Positions 54,883 through 62,976 of a stretch of DNA of 64,000 bases are shown here, piece by piece (position 1 is the stretch's first letter; each line of letters opens with the position of its first letter). The position numbers were made by a program, and so were the translations under genes. The notes below the pieces were generated by a model that ran no database searches, was not told the origin of the DNA, and saw only the letters and a list, made by a program, of their open reading frames with translations. Origin of the DNA: Stappia indica. Its GTDB lineage: Bacteria > Pseudomonadota > Alphaproteobacteria > Rhizobiales > Stappiaceae. The stretch lies in contig NZ_CP046908.1 of assembly GCF_009789575.1 (NCBI RefSeq), forward strand, positions 3,439,001 through 3,503,000, written 5' to 3'.

Positions 54883-55407
54883 TCAGGAGGCGCGGCGCCG
54901 TTTCTCCGGGGGAACGCCGAAGGCTGCGGTGTAGAGCCGGGCCTTGATTCGCGACAGGCGGGCATAGATTCGCAGCGGCAGGCGCGCCAGCGGCGGCACG
55001 ACGTCGTGGCAGAACGCCACCTTGCGCACATAGCCGTGCACCTGCCATTCGAACCAGGTGAAGGCGGGGAAATAGGCGGTATCGCCGGCCGTGAGCGTGC
55101 GGACCTCGCCGTCCGGCCCGGTGACCGTCACCGACCCTTCGAGAATGTAGACCGCCTCGTCGCAGCCGAAATACCAGCTGAAGCGACCGTCCGTGCAGTC
55201 CCAGACCGACATGTTGGCATAGCGGTCCTGCCCGCTTGCCAGTTGTACCGCGCGTGCCTGCGGAGTGCCTTCCAGTACCCAGTCCGGATTGATCGGCGCG
55301 GGCTGGAGTTGCAGTCCCTCAAGGCGCGCGAGCGTCAGGCCGGCCGGCGTGCGGTCGGCCACGGCCATGGCGGCTCCAAGCGCGCTGGCGGACGCGGTGT
55401 CGGTCAT
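54883..55407 (-). CDS. Cupin-domain protein
   Basis: This 174-residue protein has a single cupin barrel (about residues 60-130) in the Cupin_3/DUF861 style: SVWDCTDGRFSWYFGCDEAVYILEGSVTVTGPDG, then AGDTAYFPAFTWFEWQVHG. The usual metal-binding His/Glu set is reduced, with Glu in DEAVYILEG and His in the last strand. No pathway neighbour explains it: it lies between the ACT protein and the cobalamin cluster, on the opposite strand to the latter. GGGAG precedes the ATG. The ligand is unknown. Confidence 0.8.
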   Translation of the reverse strand: MTDTASASALGAAMAVADRTPAGLTLARLEGLQLQPAPINPDWVLEGTPQARAVQLASGQDRYANMSVWDCTDGRFSWYFGCDEAVYILEGSVTVTGPDGEVRTLTAGDTAYFPAFTWFEWQVHGYVRKVAFCHDVVPPLARLPLRIYARLSRIKARLYTAAFGVPPEKRRRAS

Positions 55408-55783
55408 GGTCGGTCATCTCCCTTTTTGTCTTTGTTCCGCTTTACCACCAAGCGGTGAAGAACCGGTTTCCGGAACGGCCGCGTTTTGCCCGCCGCGTTG
55501 CCGACAGCAGCTGCCGCATTTGGCCCTTGCGGGGGGCGCAAGGCTCCACTAGCGTGCCCGGCCAATGACGGCGTCCCTGGAGGGACTGAAAGCAAGTCCG
55601 GTGGCGACCGACCCAAATCGGGGGTCCAGTCCGGAGCTGTCCGAGCGGTATTCGGTCCGGTGCGACGGCTGGTCGTGCGGGGACCCTGTCCTGTATCCGG
55701 CCGCTTTCACTCCCTCCCGGCGGCGCTGCGCCGGATCCGTCCGGCTTCTCACGCGGGCGCGTGGCCAAGAGGGAGTTTTTGAG
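55408..55783. other. Upstream region of the cobalamin cluster
   Basis: No long gene is supported here. It must contain the cob promoter and leader. I searched it by eye for a cobalamin riboswitch and did not find the conserved B12 box (GCCACTG-type); TCCGGAGCTGTCC at 55630-55642 is only a partial resemblance. It ends at a short leader ORF. Confidence 0.5.
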
Positions 55784-55855
55784 ATGAAAGCAGAATTTGT
55801 CTTCGCCGCCGTTTTGGCCGAGCGTCCCGTCCGGTGCGACCGGGGAGGGGCATGA
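55784..55855 (+). CDS. Possible 23-residue leader peptide coupled to cbiX
   Basis: ATG 55784 is preceded by GAGGGAG and starts [20 protein letters not shown]; the frame ends at a TGA that overlaps the cbiX start (ATGA at 55852-55855). The layout repeats the ATGA coupling used further down the operon. It could be a translated leader that positions ribosomes on cbiX. There is no run of a single amino acid to suggest attenuation, and the length makes chance quite possible. Confidence 0.4.
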   Translation: MKAEFVFAAVLAERPVRCDRGGA

Positions 55856-57036
55856 TGGCCGACGTGATGACTGAGACGGGCGAGAAACTGGGCCTGATGA
55901 TCTGCGGCCATGGCAGCCGCAACCGCGGGGCGGTGCGCGAGTTCGCGCAACTTGCCGAGCGGCTGAAGACCCGCTTTCCCGGCTGGCCGGTGGAATACGG
56001 CTATCTCGAATTCGCCAATCCGGTGATCAAGGACGGCCTCGACCGGCTGCGCGAGCAGGGCTGCACCCGCATTCTCGCTGTGCCGGGCATGCTGTTCGCC
56101 GCCGGTCATGCCAAGAACGACATTCCCTCCGTGCTCAACACCTATCAGGCACAGCACGAAGGCCTGACGATCACCTATGGGCGCGAGCTTGCCGTCGACA
56201 CCAGGATGATCCGGGCTGCCGGCGAGCGCATCCGCGAGGCGCTGGAAAAGGCCGGCGACGACGTGCCGCTGCACGAGACCTTGCTGATGGTCGTGGGGCG
56301 CGGCGCGTCCGACCCCGACGCCAATTCCAACGTCGCCAAGATCACCCGGATGCTGTGGGAAGGCTTCGGCTTCGGCTGGGCCGAGACGTGCTATTCCGGC
56401 GTCACCTTCCCGCTGGTCGAGCCCGGCCTTGAACACGCGGCCAGGCTCGGCTATCGCCGCATCGTCGTCTTCCCGTATTTCCTGTTCTCCGGCGTCCTGG
56501 TCAGCCGCATCTACAACAACACCGACGAGGTCGCGGAGCGCCATCCGGACATCGAGTTCGTCAAGGCCGGCTATCTCAACGACCATCCCCAGGTGATCGA
56601 CACCATGGCGGACCGGGTCACCGAGATCCTGCAGGGCGCCAACCTGATGAACTGCCAGATGTGCAAGTACCGGGAGCAGGTGCTCGGCTTCGAGGCCGAT
56701 GTCGGTCGGCCGCAGGAAAGCCACCACCACCACGTCGAGGGGCTCGGCGCCGACGCCGAGTGCAAGCTTTGCGAAGACGTGTGCACCGGAGCCTGCGAGG
56801 CGCAGGCGACAGGTCACCACCACCATGACCATGGCCATTCGCACGGCCACCACCACCATCACGATCATGACCATGACCACGGGCACAGTCATGACCATGA
56901 CCACGGGCACCATCACCACGGTCACAGTCACGGCCATGATCACAGCCATGATCACGGGCACGACCATCACCATCCGCCCTATCCGCATGCCGATCACCCG
57001 CTGGGGCCGAAGTCGATGAAGAAGCGGACCACATGA
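55852..57036 (+). CDS. cbiX: Sirohydrochlorin cobaltochelatase, long form with His-rich tail
   Basis: This enzyme inserts cobalt into sirohydrochlorin. It has 394 residues. The chelatase core (about 12-260) contains [12 protein letters not shown] and [11 protein letters not shown], whose histidines are the metal-binding residues of the class. M266-N-C268-Q-M-C271 matches the MxCxxC iron-sulfur site of long CbiX proteins. A further Cys set lies at 304, 307, 311 and 315. Residues 322-382 form a tail with about 35 histidines alternating with Asp, Gly and Ser, a likely cobalt store. ATG 55852 or 55855 may start it. It is first in the cob operon; cobalt insertion at this stage is a hallmark of the anaerobic route, although the genes that follow are of the aerobic type. 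Confidence 0.93.
   Translation: MMADVMTETGEKLGLMICGHGSRNRGAVREFAQLAERLKTRFPGWPVEYGYLEFANPVIKDGLDRLREQGCTRILAVPGMLFAAGHAKNDIPSVLNTYQAQHEGLTITYGRELAVDTRMIRAAGERIREALEKAGDDVPLHETLLMVVGRGASDPDANSNVAKITRMLWEGFGFGWAETCYSGVTFPLVEPGLEHAARLGYRRIVVFPYFLFSGVLVSRIYNNTDEVAERHPDIEFVKAGYLNDHPQVIDTMADRVTEILQGANLMNCQMCKYREQVLGFEADVGRPQESHHHHVEGLGADAECKLCEDVCTGACEAQATGHHHHDHGHSHGHHHHHDHDHDHGHSHDHDHGHHHHGHSHGHDHSHDHGHDHHHPPYPHADHPLGPKSMKKRTT
56815..56985 (+). repeat. Low-complexity repeat encoding the histidine tail of cbiX
   Basis: Short units such as CATGACCATGACCACGGGCA recur (for example near 56866 and 56890), mixed with CACCACCAT runs. They encode the His-Asp/Gly/Ser tail. Repeats of this kind can change length by slippage in multiples of three without breaking the gene. 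Confidence 0.75.
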
Positions 57037-57046
57037 GGTGTGGGAC

Positions 57047-57700
57047 GTGAGCGGCGGGCGTTACGACTACGAGCGCGATCCCGCGCAGATCTATCGCCGC
57101 TCCTTTTCGATTGTGCGCGAAGAGGCCGATCTCTCGGCCCTGCCCGAGACGCTGCACCCGGCCGCGATCCGCATCGTTCATGCCTGCGGCATGCCCGAGG
57201 TCGTGGCCGACCTCGCCTGGCGAGGCGATGTCGCGGCAGCGGTCGGTGGCGCCCTGGCCGCCGGCGCGCCGGTCTTCGCCGATGTGCGCATGGTCTGCGA
57301 GGGCGTCATCCGCGCCCGCCTGCCGGCCTGCAACGACCTCGTCTGCACGCTGAACGAGCCGCCGGTGCCCGGCCTTGCCCGGCGCCTCGGCACCACCCGC
57401 TCGGCCGCGGCCGTCGATCTGTGGCGCGACCGGTTGGAGGGTTCCGTCGTGGTCGTCGGCAACGCCCCGACCGCGCTCTTTCATCTGCTGGAGCGGATCG
57501 GCGAGGGCTTTCCGCGCCCTGCCGCGATCCTCGGCTTTCCGGTCGGTTTCGTCGGCGCGGCGGAATCGAAGGAGGCGCTGCTGGAGAGCCCGCTCGATAT
57601 CCCGTGCCTGGTGCTGCGCGGCCGTCGCGGCGGCTCCGCCATCGCTGCCGCCGCGATCAACGCACTTGCCGCCGGCGTGCCGGAGGAGGGAGACGCGTGA
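57047..57700 (+). CDS. cobH: Precorrin-8X methylmutase
   Basis: This enzyme moves a methyl group from C11 to C12 of precorrin-8X to form hydrogenobyrinate. It has 217 residues. Landmarks are YDYERDPAQIYRRSFSIVREEADL at the start, IVHACGMPEVVADLAW (with the catalytic His), VFADVRMVCEGV, VVVGNAPTALFHLLE and GFPVGFVGAAESKEAL. GTG 57047 has GAGG 8 bases upstream; GTG 57038 would add three residues but lacks a ribosome site. It starts 10 bases after cbiX ends and overlaps cobL by GTGA. Confidence 0.95.
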   Translation: MSGGRYDYERDPAQIYRRSFSIVREEADLSALPETLHPAAIRIVHACGMPEVVADLAWRGDVAAAVGGALAAGAPVFADVRMVCEGVIRARLPACNDLVCTLNEPPVPGLARRLGTTRSAAAVDLWRDRLEGSVVVVGNAPTALFHLLERIGEGFPRPAAILGFPVGFVGAAESKEALLESPLDIPCLVLRGRRGGSAIAAAAINALAAGVPEEGDA

Positions 57701-58923
57701 GCACTGACGACACGGCACGACCCGCCCCCTGGCTGACCGTGATCGGCATCGGCGAGGAGGGCGTCGACGGGCTGTCCCCGATTGCGCGGCAGGCGTTGGC
57801 CGATGCAAGGCGCGTCTTCGGCGGCGCCCGTCACGGCGAGCTCGTTGCCCCGCTCGGGATCAAGGTCGAGACCTGGCCGAGCCCGTTCCACGAGGGGTTG
57901 GAAGCGCTGCTGGCCGAGCGCGGCAAGCCCGTCGCGGTGCTGGCGAGCGGCGATCCCATGTGGTTCGGCATCGGCTCGACGCTCGCGCGCTCCGTGCCGC
58001 ATGACGAAATGCTTGTCCTGCCGGCCCCATCGTCCCTGTCGCTCGCCGCCGCCAGGCTCGGCTGGCCCTTGCAGGAGGTGGAGACCCTGTCGCTGCATGG
58101 CCGCCCGCTCGATCTGCTGCGCGCCGTTCTCTATCCCGGCGCCAGGGTCCTCTGTCTCACCTCGGGCGCCCGTGCAGCGGAAGAGATCGCCGATCTGCTG
58201 GTCGACGAAGGCTATGGCGCCAGCCGGCTGACCGTGCTGGAGCATCTCGGCGGCCCGGCCGAGCGGGTCCTGACGGGCAGCGCCGAAGGCTGGCGCGGCG
58301 AGGTGGCCGCCCTTAACGTCGTGGCGGTCGAGGCGGTCGCGGTGCGCGACACGCCGCTGCGCCCGCGCCTGCCCGGCCTGCCGGACGATGCGTTTCGCCA
58401 TGACGGCAAGATCACCAAGCGCGAGGTGCGGTCGGTCACGCTCGCCCGTCTGATGCCCATGCCAGGTGCGCTGTTGTGGGATATCGGCGCGGGCTCGGGT
58501 GCTGTCGCCATCGAGTGGCTGCGCGCCGCCCCCCGCAGCCGGGCCATCGCGCTGGAGCCGGACGACACTCGCCGCGCCACGGCGCGGGCGAATGCGGCGG
58601 CCCTCGGCGTGCCGCATCTCGACCTTCGCCCCGATGCCGCTCCGCAAGGCCTTTCAGGACTGCCGGCGCCCGACGCGATCTTCCTCGGCGGCGGCCTGAC
58701 CGCACCCGGCACGCTGGAGGCGGCGCTCGCAGCGCTGCGGCCCGGCGGCCGGCTTGTCGCCAATGCGGTGACGCTGGAAAGCGAGGCGATCCTTCTGGCT
58801 GCCCATGCCCGCCATGGCGGCGAGCTGGTGCGCATCGCGGTGTCGCGGGCCGGTGCCGTCGGCGGCATGACCGGATGGCGTCCGCTGATGGCGGTGACCC
58901 AGTGGAGCCTGATCGTCCCATGA
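57697..58923 (+). CDS. cobL: Precorrin-6Y C5,15-methyltransferase (decarboxylating)
   Basis: This bifunctional enzyme methylates C5 and C15 and removes the acetate carboxyl at C12. It has 408 residues in two parts. The N-terminal tetrapyrrole methylase (about 10-215) opens with LTVIGIGEEGVDGLSPIARQAL and includes VAVLASGDPMWFGIG. The C-terminal Rossmann methyltransferase (about 230-405) has LLWDIGAGSGAVAIEWLR and DAIFLGGGL. GTG 57697 follows GGAGGAGGGAG and overlaps the cobH stop (GTGA); its own stop overlaps cobI (ATGA). Confidence 0.95.
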   Translation: MSTDDTARPAPWLTVIGIGEEGVDGLSPIARQALADARRVFGGARHGELVAPLGIKVETWPSPFHEGLEALLAERGKPVAVLASGDPMWFGIGSTLARSVPHDEMLVLPAPSSLSLAAARLGWPLQEVETLSLHGRPLDLLRAVLYPGARVLCLTSGARAAEEIADLLVDEGYGASRLTVLEHLGGPAERVLTGSAEGWRGEVAALNVVAVEAVAVRDTPLRPRLPGLPDDAFRHDGKITKREVRSVTLARLMPMPGALLWDIGAGSGAVAIEWLRAAPRSRAIALEPDDTRRATARANAAALGVPHLDLRPDAAPQGLSGLPAPDAIFLGGGLTAPGTLEAALAALRPGGRLVANAVTLESEAILLAAHARHGGELVRIAVSRAGAVGGMTGWRPLMAVTQWSLIVP

Positions 58924-59672
58924 CTGCTGGAACCCTCTCCGGAACCCTCTCCGGAACCCTCTACGGCGTCGGCCTCGGCCCCGGCGACCCGGATCTGATG
59001 ACCGTGAAGGCGCACCGGCTGATCTCGGGCGCGCAGGTCGTCGCCTATCCGGCGCCCGACGACGGCGAGAGCTTCGCCCGCTCCATCGCAGCGGCGATCA
59101 TCCCGCCGTCCGCCCGGGAAATCCCGATCATCGTGCCGATGCGCGTCGAGCGCTTCCCGGCGCAGGCCGTCTATACCCGCGCGGCCGAGGAGATCGGCGA
59201 AGTCCTCGCCTCCGGCACGGATGTGGTCACCCTGTGCGAGGGCGACCCGTTCTTCTACGGCTCCTTCATGTATCTGTTCGAGCGGCTGTCGGGGCGCTTT
59301 CCTTGCGAGATCGTGCCGGGCGTGACTTCGCTCACCGCCTGCGCCGCCCGCCTTGCCCGGCCGCTCACCGCGCGCAACGATGTCCTCACCGTCATTCCCG
59401 GACCGCTGCCGGACGAGGAGATCGCCGCGCGGATCGAGGCGGCGGGTGCCATCGCCATCATGAAGGTCGGGCGCCACCTGCCGCGCCTGCGCCGGTTGAT
59501 CGAGGGGCTGGGCCTCATCGATCATGCAGGCTATGTGGAGCGGGCGACGCTGCCGGCGGAAAAGGCCATGCCTCTTGCCGATGTGACGGAAGCTGCCGCC
59601 CCCTATTTCTCGATGATCCTGATCTACAAGGGAGACGAAGCGTGGATGCTACCGCCGCAATCCTCGTCCTGA
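58920..59672 (+). CDS. cobI: Precorrin-2 C20-methyltransferase
   Basis: This enzyme adds the C20 methyl group of precorrin-2. It has 250 residues. Tetrapyrrole-methylase motifs are LYGVGLGPGDPDLMTVKAHRLI at the start, DVVTLCEGDPFFYGSFMYLFERL (about 99-121), IVPGVTSLTACAARLARPL and the late PYFSMILIYKG. Its N-terminus is unusual: three tandem 12-base units (58929-58964) encode GTLSGTLSGTLY, whose last unit leads into the first beta-strand, so the extra units look like an expansion. ATG 58920 overlaps the cobL stop; its own C-terminus overlaps the next gene by 31 bases. Confidence 0.94.
   Translation: MTAGTLSGTLSGTLYGVGLGPGDPDLMTVKAHRLISGAQVVAYPAPDDGESFARSIAAAIIPPSAREIPIIVPMRVERFPAQAVYTRAAEEIGEVLASGTDVVTLCEGDPFFYGSFMYLFERLSGRFPCEIVPGVTSLTACAARLARPLTARNDVLTVIPGPLPDEEIAARIEAAGAIAIMKVGRHLPRLRRLIEGLGLIDHAGYVERATLPAEKAMPLADVTEAAAPYFSMILIYKGDEAWMLPPQSSS
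58929..58964 (+). repeat. Three tandem 12-bp units at the 5' end of cobI
   Basis: GGAACCCTCTCC is present twice, followed by GGAACCCTCTAC. The period is a multiple of three, so copy number changes alter the protein by four residues each without shifting frame. Confidence 0.9.
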
Positions 59673-61462
59673 CGCCGGCGGCGGAGCCTGTCGCGCGCCG
59701 CATCGCGGCCGCCTTGCCGGGAGCCACGCTGCACGGGCTCGCCCACCGGGTGCCCGGCCTCGACGTGTCCTTCGCCGAGACGCTGAACCATATCCGTGCG
59801 CTCTATCAGGCCGGCACGCCCATCGTCGGCGTCTGCGCCTCCGGCATCCTGATCCGCGCGCTGGCCGCCGTGATCGAGGACAAGCGCTCCGAGCCGCCGG
59901 TTCTCGCCGTGTCCGAGGACGGGGCAAGCGTCGTGCCGCTGCTCGGCGGCCATCGCGGCGCCAACTCGCTCGCCCGCCAGGTGGCCGAGGCGCTGGACGG
60001 CCACGCCGCGGTGACGACGCAGGGGGATACGGCGCTGGGCGTTGCGCTCGATTCGCCGCCCAAGGGCTGGTGGCTCGCCAATCCGCAGGACGCCAAGGGC
60101 GTCATGGCCCGCCTGCTGGCCGGGGAGCCTGTCCGTCTCAAGGGCGATGCCCCCTGGATCACCCGCTCGCGCCTGCCGCTGGCGGACACGGCGGAGATGG
60201 AAATCGTCGCCAGCGTCGAGGCGATTGAGCCGGGCGCCGACCGGCTCGTCTATCACCCGCGCCGCCTCGTCGTCGGTGTCGGCTGTGCCAGGGGCTGCCC
60301 GGCGGAAGAGCTCGCCGCGCTGGTGCGCGAGACGCTTGCCGGCGCCGGCCTTGCGGAAGGAGCGGTGGCGCTTGTCGCGACCCTCGACCTGAAGGCGGAC
60401 GAGGCCGCCGTTAACGCGCTCGCCGGCCAGCTCGGCGTGCCGCTGCGCGTCTTTCCCGCCGCCCGGCTGGAGCAGGAGGCGCCGCGTCTTGCCAATCCGT
60501 CGGACGTCGTCTTCGCCGAGGTCGGCTGCCACGGCGTGTCCGAAGGCGCGGCGCTGGCCGCGACCGGGGCGGACGGCATGCTGCTGGTTGAGAAGCGCAA
60601 GACCGCCAATGCCACGGTTGCCGTCGCGCTGGCGCCCGAGCCGGTCGATCCGGCCGGGGCGGGGCGCCCGCGCGGCCGTCTCTCGGTGATCGGCATCGGG
60701 CCGGGCCGCGACGACTGGCGCACGCCGGAAGCCTCGCGCCTGCTTGCCGATGCGGACGAGGCCGTCGGCTATTCGCTCTATCTCGACATCGTCGCACCGC
60801 TCATTCAGGGCAAGCAGCGCCACGCCTTCCCGCTCGGCGCGGAGGAGGAGCGCGTCCGCTTCGCGCTGGAACGCGCCGGCGAGGGGCGTTCGGTGGCGCT
60901 GGTCTCCTCCGGCGATGCCGGCATCTACGCCATGGGCGCGCTGGTCTACGAGCTTTTGCACCGTGACACCGCCGAGGGTGGTGTTTCGGATGCGGCAAAG
61001 CGCGTCGAGGTGGTCAACGCCCCCGGCATCTCGGCCTTGCAGGCGGCGTCCGCGCGCATCGGCGCGGTGCTCGGCCACGACTTCTGCACCATCTCCCTGT
61101 CGGACCTCTTGACCCCGTGGGAGGCGATCGAGCAGCGGCTGAGAGCCGCGGCCGACGGCGATTTCGTCGTTGCCTTCTACAATCCCGTATCCAAGCGCCG
61201 CCGCACCCAGTTGGCGGCCGCACGCGAGATCCTGCTTGCCGCCCGCCCGGCCGATACGCCGGTGGTGCTCGGCTACAATCTCGGCCGCGAGGGCGAGACG
61301 CTGACCGTGACGACGCTCGGCGAGTTGCGCGTCGACGATGTCGACATGCTGACCACCGTGCTTGTCGGTTCGTCCGCCTCGCGCGCGGTCATGACCGGCT
61401 CGGGCAGGCCCTTCGTCTACACCCCCCGCGGCTACGCCAAGCGCATCGAGGAAAAGCTGTGA
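59642..61462 (+). CDS. cobJ: CbiG-CobJ fusion: cobalamin protein CbiG / precorrin-3B C17-methyltransferase
   Basis: This 606-residue fusion has a CbiG part at about 1-335 (AAILVLTPAAEPVARRIAAAL, VGVCASGILIRAL and PLLGGHRGANSLARQVAEAL, then the CobE-like GVGCARGCPAEELAALV and FAEVGCHGVSEGAAL), a short Pro/Gly/Arg linker, and a CobJ methylase at about 346-606 (RLSVIGIGPGRDDWRTPEA, VALVSSGDAGIYAMG, VVNAPGISALQAASARIGA and FYNPVSKRRRTQL). CobJ contracts the ring and methylates C17; CbiG opens the delta-lactone in the anaerobic route. The start is GTG 59642 behind GGGAG. It overlaps cobM by GTGA. Such fusions are known in alphaproteobacteria. Confidence 0.95.
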   Translation: MDATAAILVLTPAAEPVARRIAAALPGATLHGLAHRVPGLDVSFAETLNHIRALYQAGTPIVGVCASGILIRALAAVIEDKRSEPPVLAVSEDGASVVPLLGGHRGANSLARQVAEALDGHAAVTTQGDTALGVALDSPPKGWWLANPQDAKGVMARLLAGEPVRLKGDAPWITRSRLPLADTAEMEIVASVEAIEPGADRLVYHPRRLVVGVGCARGCPAEELAALVRETLAGAGLAEGAVALVATLDLKADEAAVNALAGQLGVPLRVFPAARLEQEAPRLANPSDVVFAEVGCHGVSEGAALAATGADGMLLVEKRKTANATVAVALAPEPVDPAGAGRPRGRLSVIGIGPGRDDWRTPEASRLLADADEAVGYSLYLDIVAPLIQGKQRHAFPLGAEEERVRFALERAGEGRSVALVSSGDAGIYAMGALVYELLHRDTAEGGVSDAAKRVEVVNAPGISALQAASARIGAVLGHDFCTISLSDLLTPWEAIEQRLRAAADGDFVVAFYNPVSKRRRTQLAAAREILLAARPADTPVVLGYNLGREGETLTVTTLGELRVDDVDMLTTVLVGSSASRAVMTGSGRPFVYTPRGYAKRIEEKL

Positions 61463-62244
61463 CCGTTCATTTCATCGGCGCCGGGCCCGGCGATCCCGAC
61501 CTCATCACCGTTCGCGGGTTGAAGCTGATCGAGGCTTGCCCCGTGTGTCTTTACGCCGGCTCGCTGGTGCCCGAGGCGATCGTCGCGGCGGCGCCCGAAG
61601 GCGCGCGCGTCGTCGACACCGCGCCGATGACCCTCGACGAGATCATGGCGGAGATCGAGGCGGCGCATGCGCGCGGCGAGGATGTGGCGCGCGTCCATTC
61701 CGGCGACCCCTCGCTCTACGGCGCGATTGCCGAGCAGATCCGCCGGCTGAAGGAGAAGGACATTCCCTTCGACGTGACGCCCGGCGTGCCGGCTTTTGCC
61801 GCTGCAGCCGCCGCGCTCGGCCAGGAGCTGACCGTGCCGGAGATCGCCCAGACGGTGATTCTCACCCGCACGACGATGAAATCCTCCGACATGCCGAAGG
61901 GCGAGGACCTTGAAACGCTCGGCAGGAGCGGCGCGACGTTGGCGATCCACCTGTCCATCCGGAACCTGCGCGAGATCGAGCGCCAGCTCGTCCCGCTTTA
62001 CGGTGCCGATTGCCCGGTCGTCGTCGCCTACCGGGTCGGCTGGCCGGACCAGAGCTTCATCCACGGCACGCTTACCGACATTCGCGAGAAGGTGCGCGAG
62101 GCGAAGATCACCCGCACCGCGCTCATCTTCGTCGGCCGGGCGCTGCAGCCGCAGGCGGATTTCCGCGACAGCGCCCTCTACCATGCCGACCATGTCCATG
62201 TGCTGCGGCCGAAAAAAAAGAAAACGGCTAAAACCGGGGCCTGA
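61459..62244 (+). CDS. cobM: Precorrin-4 C11-methyltransferase
   Basis: This enzyme methylates C11 of precorrin-4. It has 261 residues. Motifs are VHFIGAGPGDPDLITVRGLKLIEACPVCLYAGSL (start; key GAGPGDPDLIT), DVARVHSGDPSLYGAIAEQIRRL, VTPGVPAFAAAAAALGQELTVPE and CPVVVAYRVGWPDQ. GTG 61459 overlaps the cobJ stop. The C-terminus is a lysine-rich tail (RPKKKKTAKTGA) encoded partly by eight consecutive A residues (62212-62219), a possible slippage point that would affect only the tail. Confidence 0.95.
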   Translation: MTVHFIGAGPGDPDLITVRGLKLIEACPVCLYAGSLVPEAIVAAAPEGARVVDTAPMTLDEIMAEIEAAHARGEDVARVHSGDPSLYGAIAEQIRRLKEKDIPFDVTPGVPAFAAAAAALGQELTVPEIAQTVILTRTTMKSSDMPKGEDLETLGRSGATLAIHLSIRNLREIERQLVPLYGADCPVVVAYRVGWPDQSFIHGTLTDIREKVREAKITRTALIFVGRALQPQADFRDSALYHADHVHVLRPKKKKTAKTGA

Positions 62245-62328
62245 AGCAGCACGCCGGGCCGCGATTTGCATCTCGCGGCGCCTCTCCTTAGGCTTGGGCC
62301 ATCCCAACAGCCAAAGGAGAGACCCGCC

Positions 62329-62955
62329 ATGGAGACGGACAACCCGCTCTTGCAACGTGCCTACGCCCTGGATGGCGACAGGGAGCGTATCCGCGATCTC
62401 TATGCCGACTGGGCGCAAAGCTACGACGACGACACGGTCGGCGGCATGGGCTATGTCGCCCCGGCGCTCGCCGCCGAGGCGCTGGCGAGCGAGATCGGGG
62501 ACAGCGCCGGCGCGGTGCTCGATGCCGGGTGCGGCACCGGCCTTGTCGGCCTGGAACTGAGCCGGCGTACGAAGGCTGAGATCGACGGCGTCGACCTCAG
62601 CCCCGGCATGCTGGACCAGGCCTCGGAAAAGGGCGTCTACCGCCGGCTTGCCGAGGCGGACCTGACCCGTCCGCTGGACCTGCCCGATAACGCTTATGAC
62701 GGGGTTGTGAGCGTCGGCGTCTTCACCAGCGGCCATGTCGGGCCGCAGGCCATCGACGAGCTCGCGCGTGTCGCGCGTCCCGGCGCGCCGCTTGTCGTGA
62801 CCGTGCATGAGAAGGTCTGGGAGAGCGACGGCTATCCGGCGCATCTCAAGACGATGGAGGACAGGGGCATCGCCCGCATCCGCGCCATCCGCGACACCGC
62901 CTATCACGAAAAGGAAGGCTATCGCTGCAAGCTCTGCCTGCTCGAGGCCGCCTGA
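62329..62955 (+). CDS. Class I SAM-dependent methyltransferase
   Basis: This 208-residue methyltransferase has the Rossmann motif I VLDAGCGTGLVGLELS (about 63-78), the acidic residue after strand 2 (DGVDLSPGMLDQA) and motif IV YDGVVSVGVFTSGHV. The N-terminal helix region (LYADWAQSYDDDTVGGMGYVAP) resembles the Williams-Beuren syndrome region 27 type. AGGAG is 9 bases upstream of ATG 62329. It is 84 bases past cobM and convergent with cobB, so a role in cobalamin synthesis is not implied. The substrate is unknown. Confidence 0.85.
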   Translation: METDNPLLQRAYALDGDRERIRDLYADWAQSYDDDTVGGMGYVAPALAAEALASEIGDSAGAVLDAGCGTGLVGLELSRRTKAEIDGVDLSPGMLDQASEKGVYRRLAEADLTRPLDLPDNAYDGVVSVGVFTSGHVGPQAIDELARVARPGAPLVVTVHEKVWESDGYPAHLKTMEDRGIARIRAIRDTAYHEKEGYRCKLCLLEAA

Positions 62956-62976
62956 TCAGTGTCTGATCGGCCGGGG

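Noticed and set aside
55590-55680. Cobalamin riboswitch upstream of cbiX
   Set aside because: AGTCCGGTGGCGACC and TCCGGAGCTGTCC look vaguely similar to the core, but the conserved B12 box (GCCACTG or GCAACTG) is missing on both strands.
55630-55700. tRNA-like D-arm (GAGCTGTCCGAGCGGTATTCGG)-type stretch
   Set aside because: No anticodon stem, T-loop (GTTCGAATC) or acceptor pairing follows at tRNA spacing.
55549-56997. A 482-codon minus-strand frame starting with repeated Met/Val residues opposite cbiX
   Set aside because: Its N-terminal repeats are simply the reverse of the CbiX histidine codons.
62258-62279. Terminator between cobM and the methyltransferase (GCCGCGA/TCGCGGC stem)
   Set aside because: The 7-bp stem is real but has no T run on either side; at most it is a weak mRNA structure.
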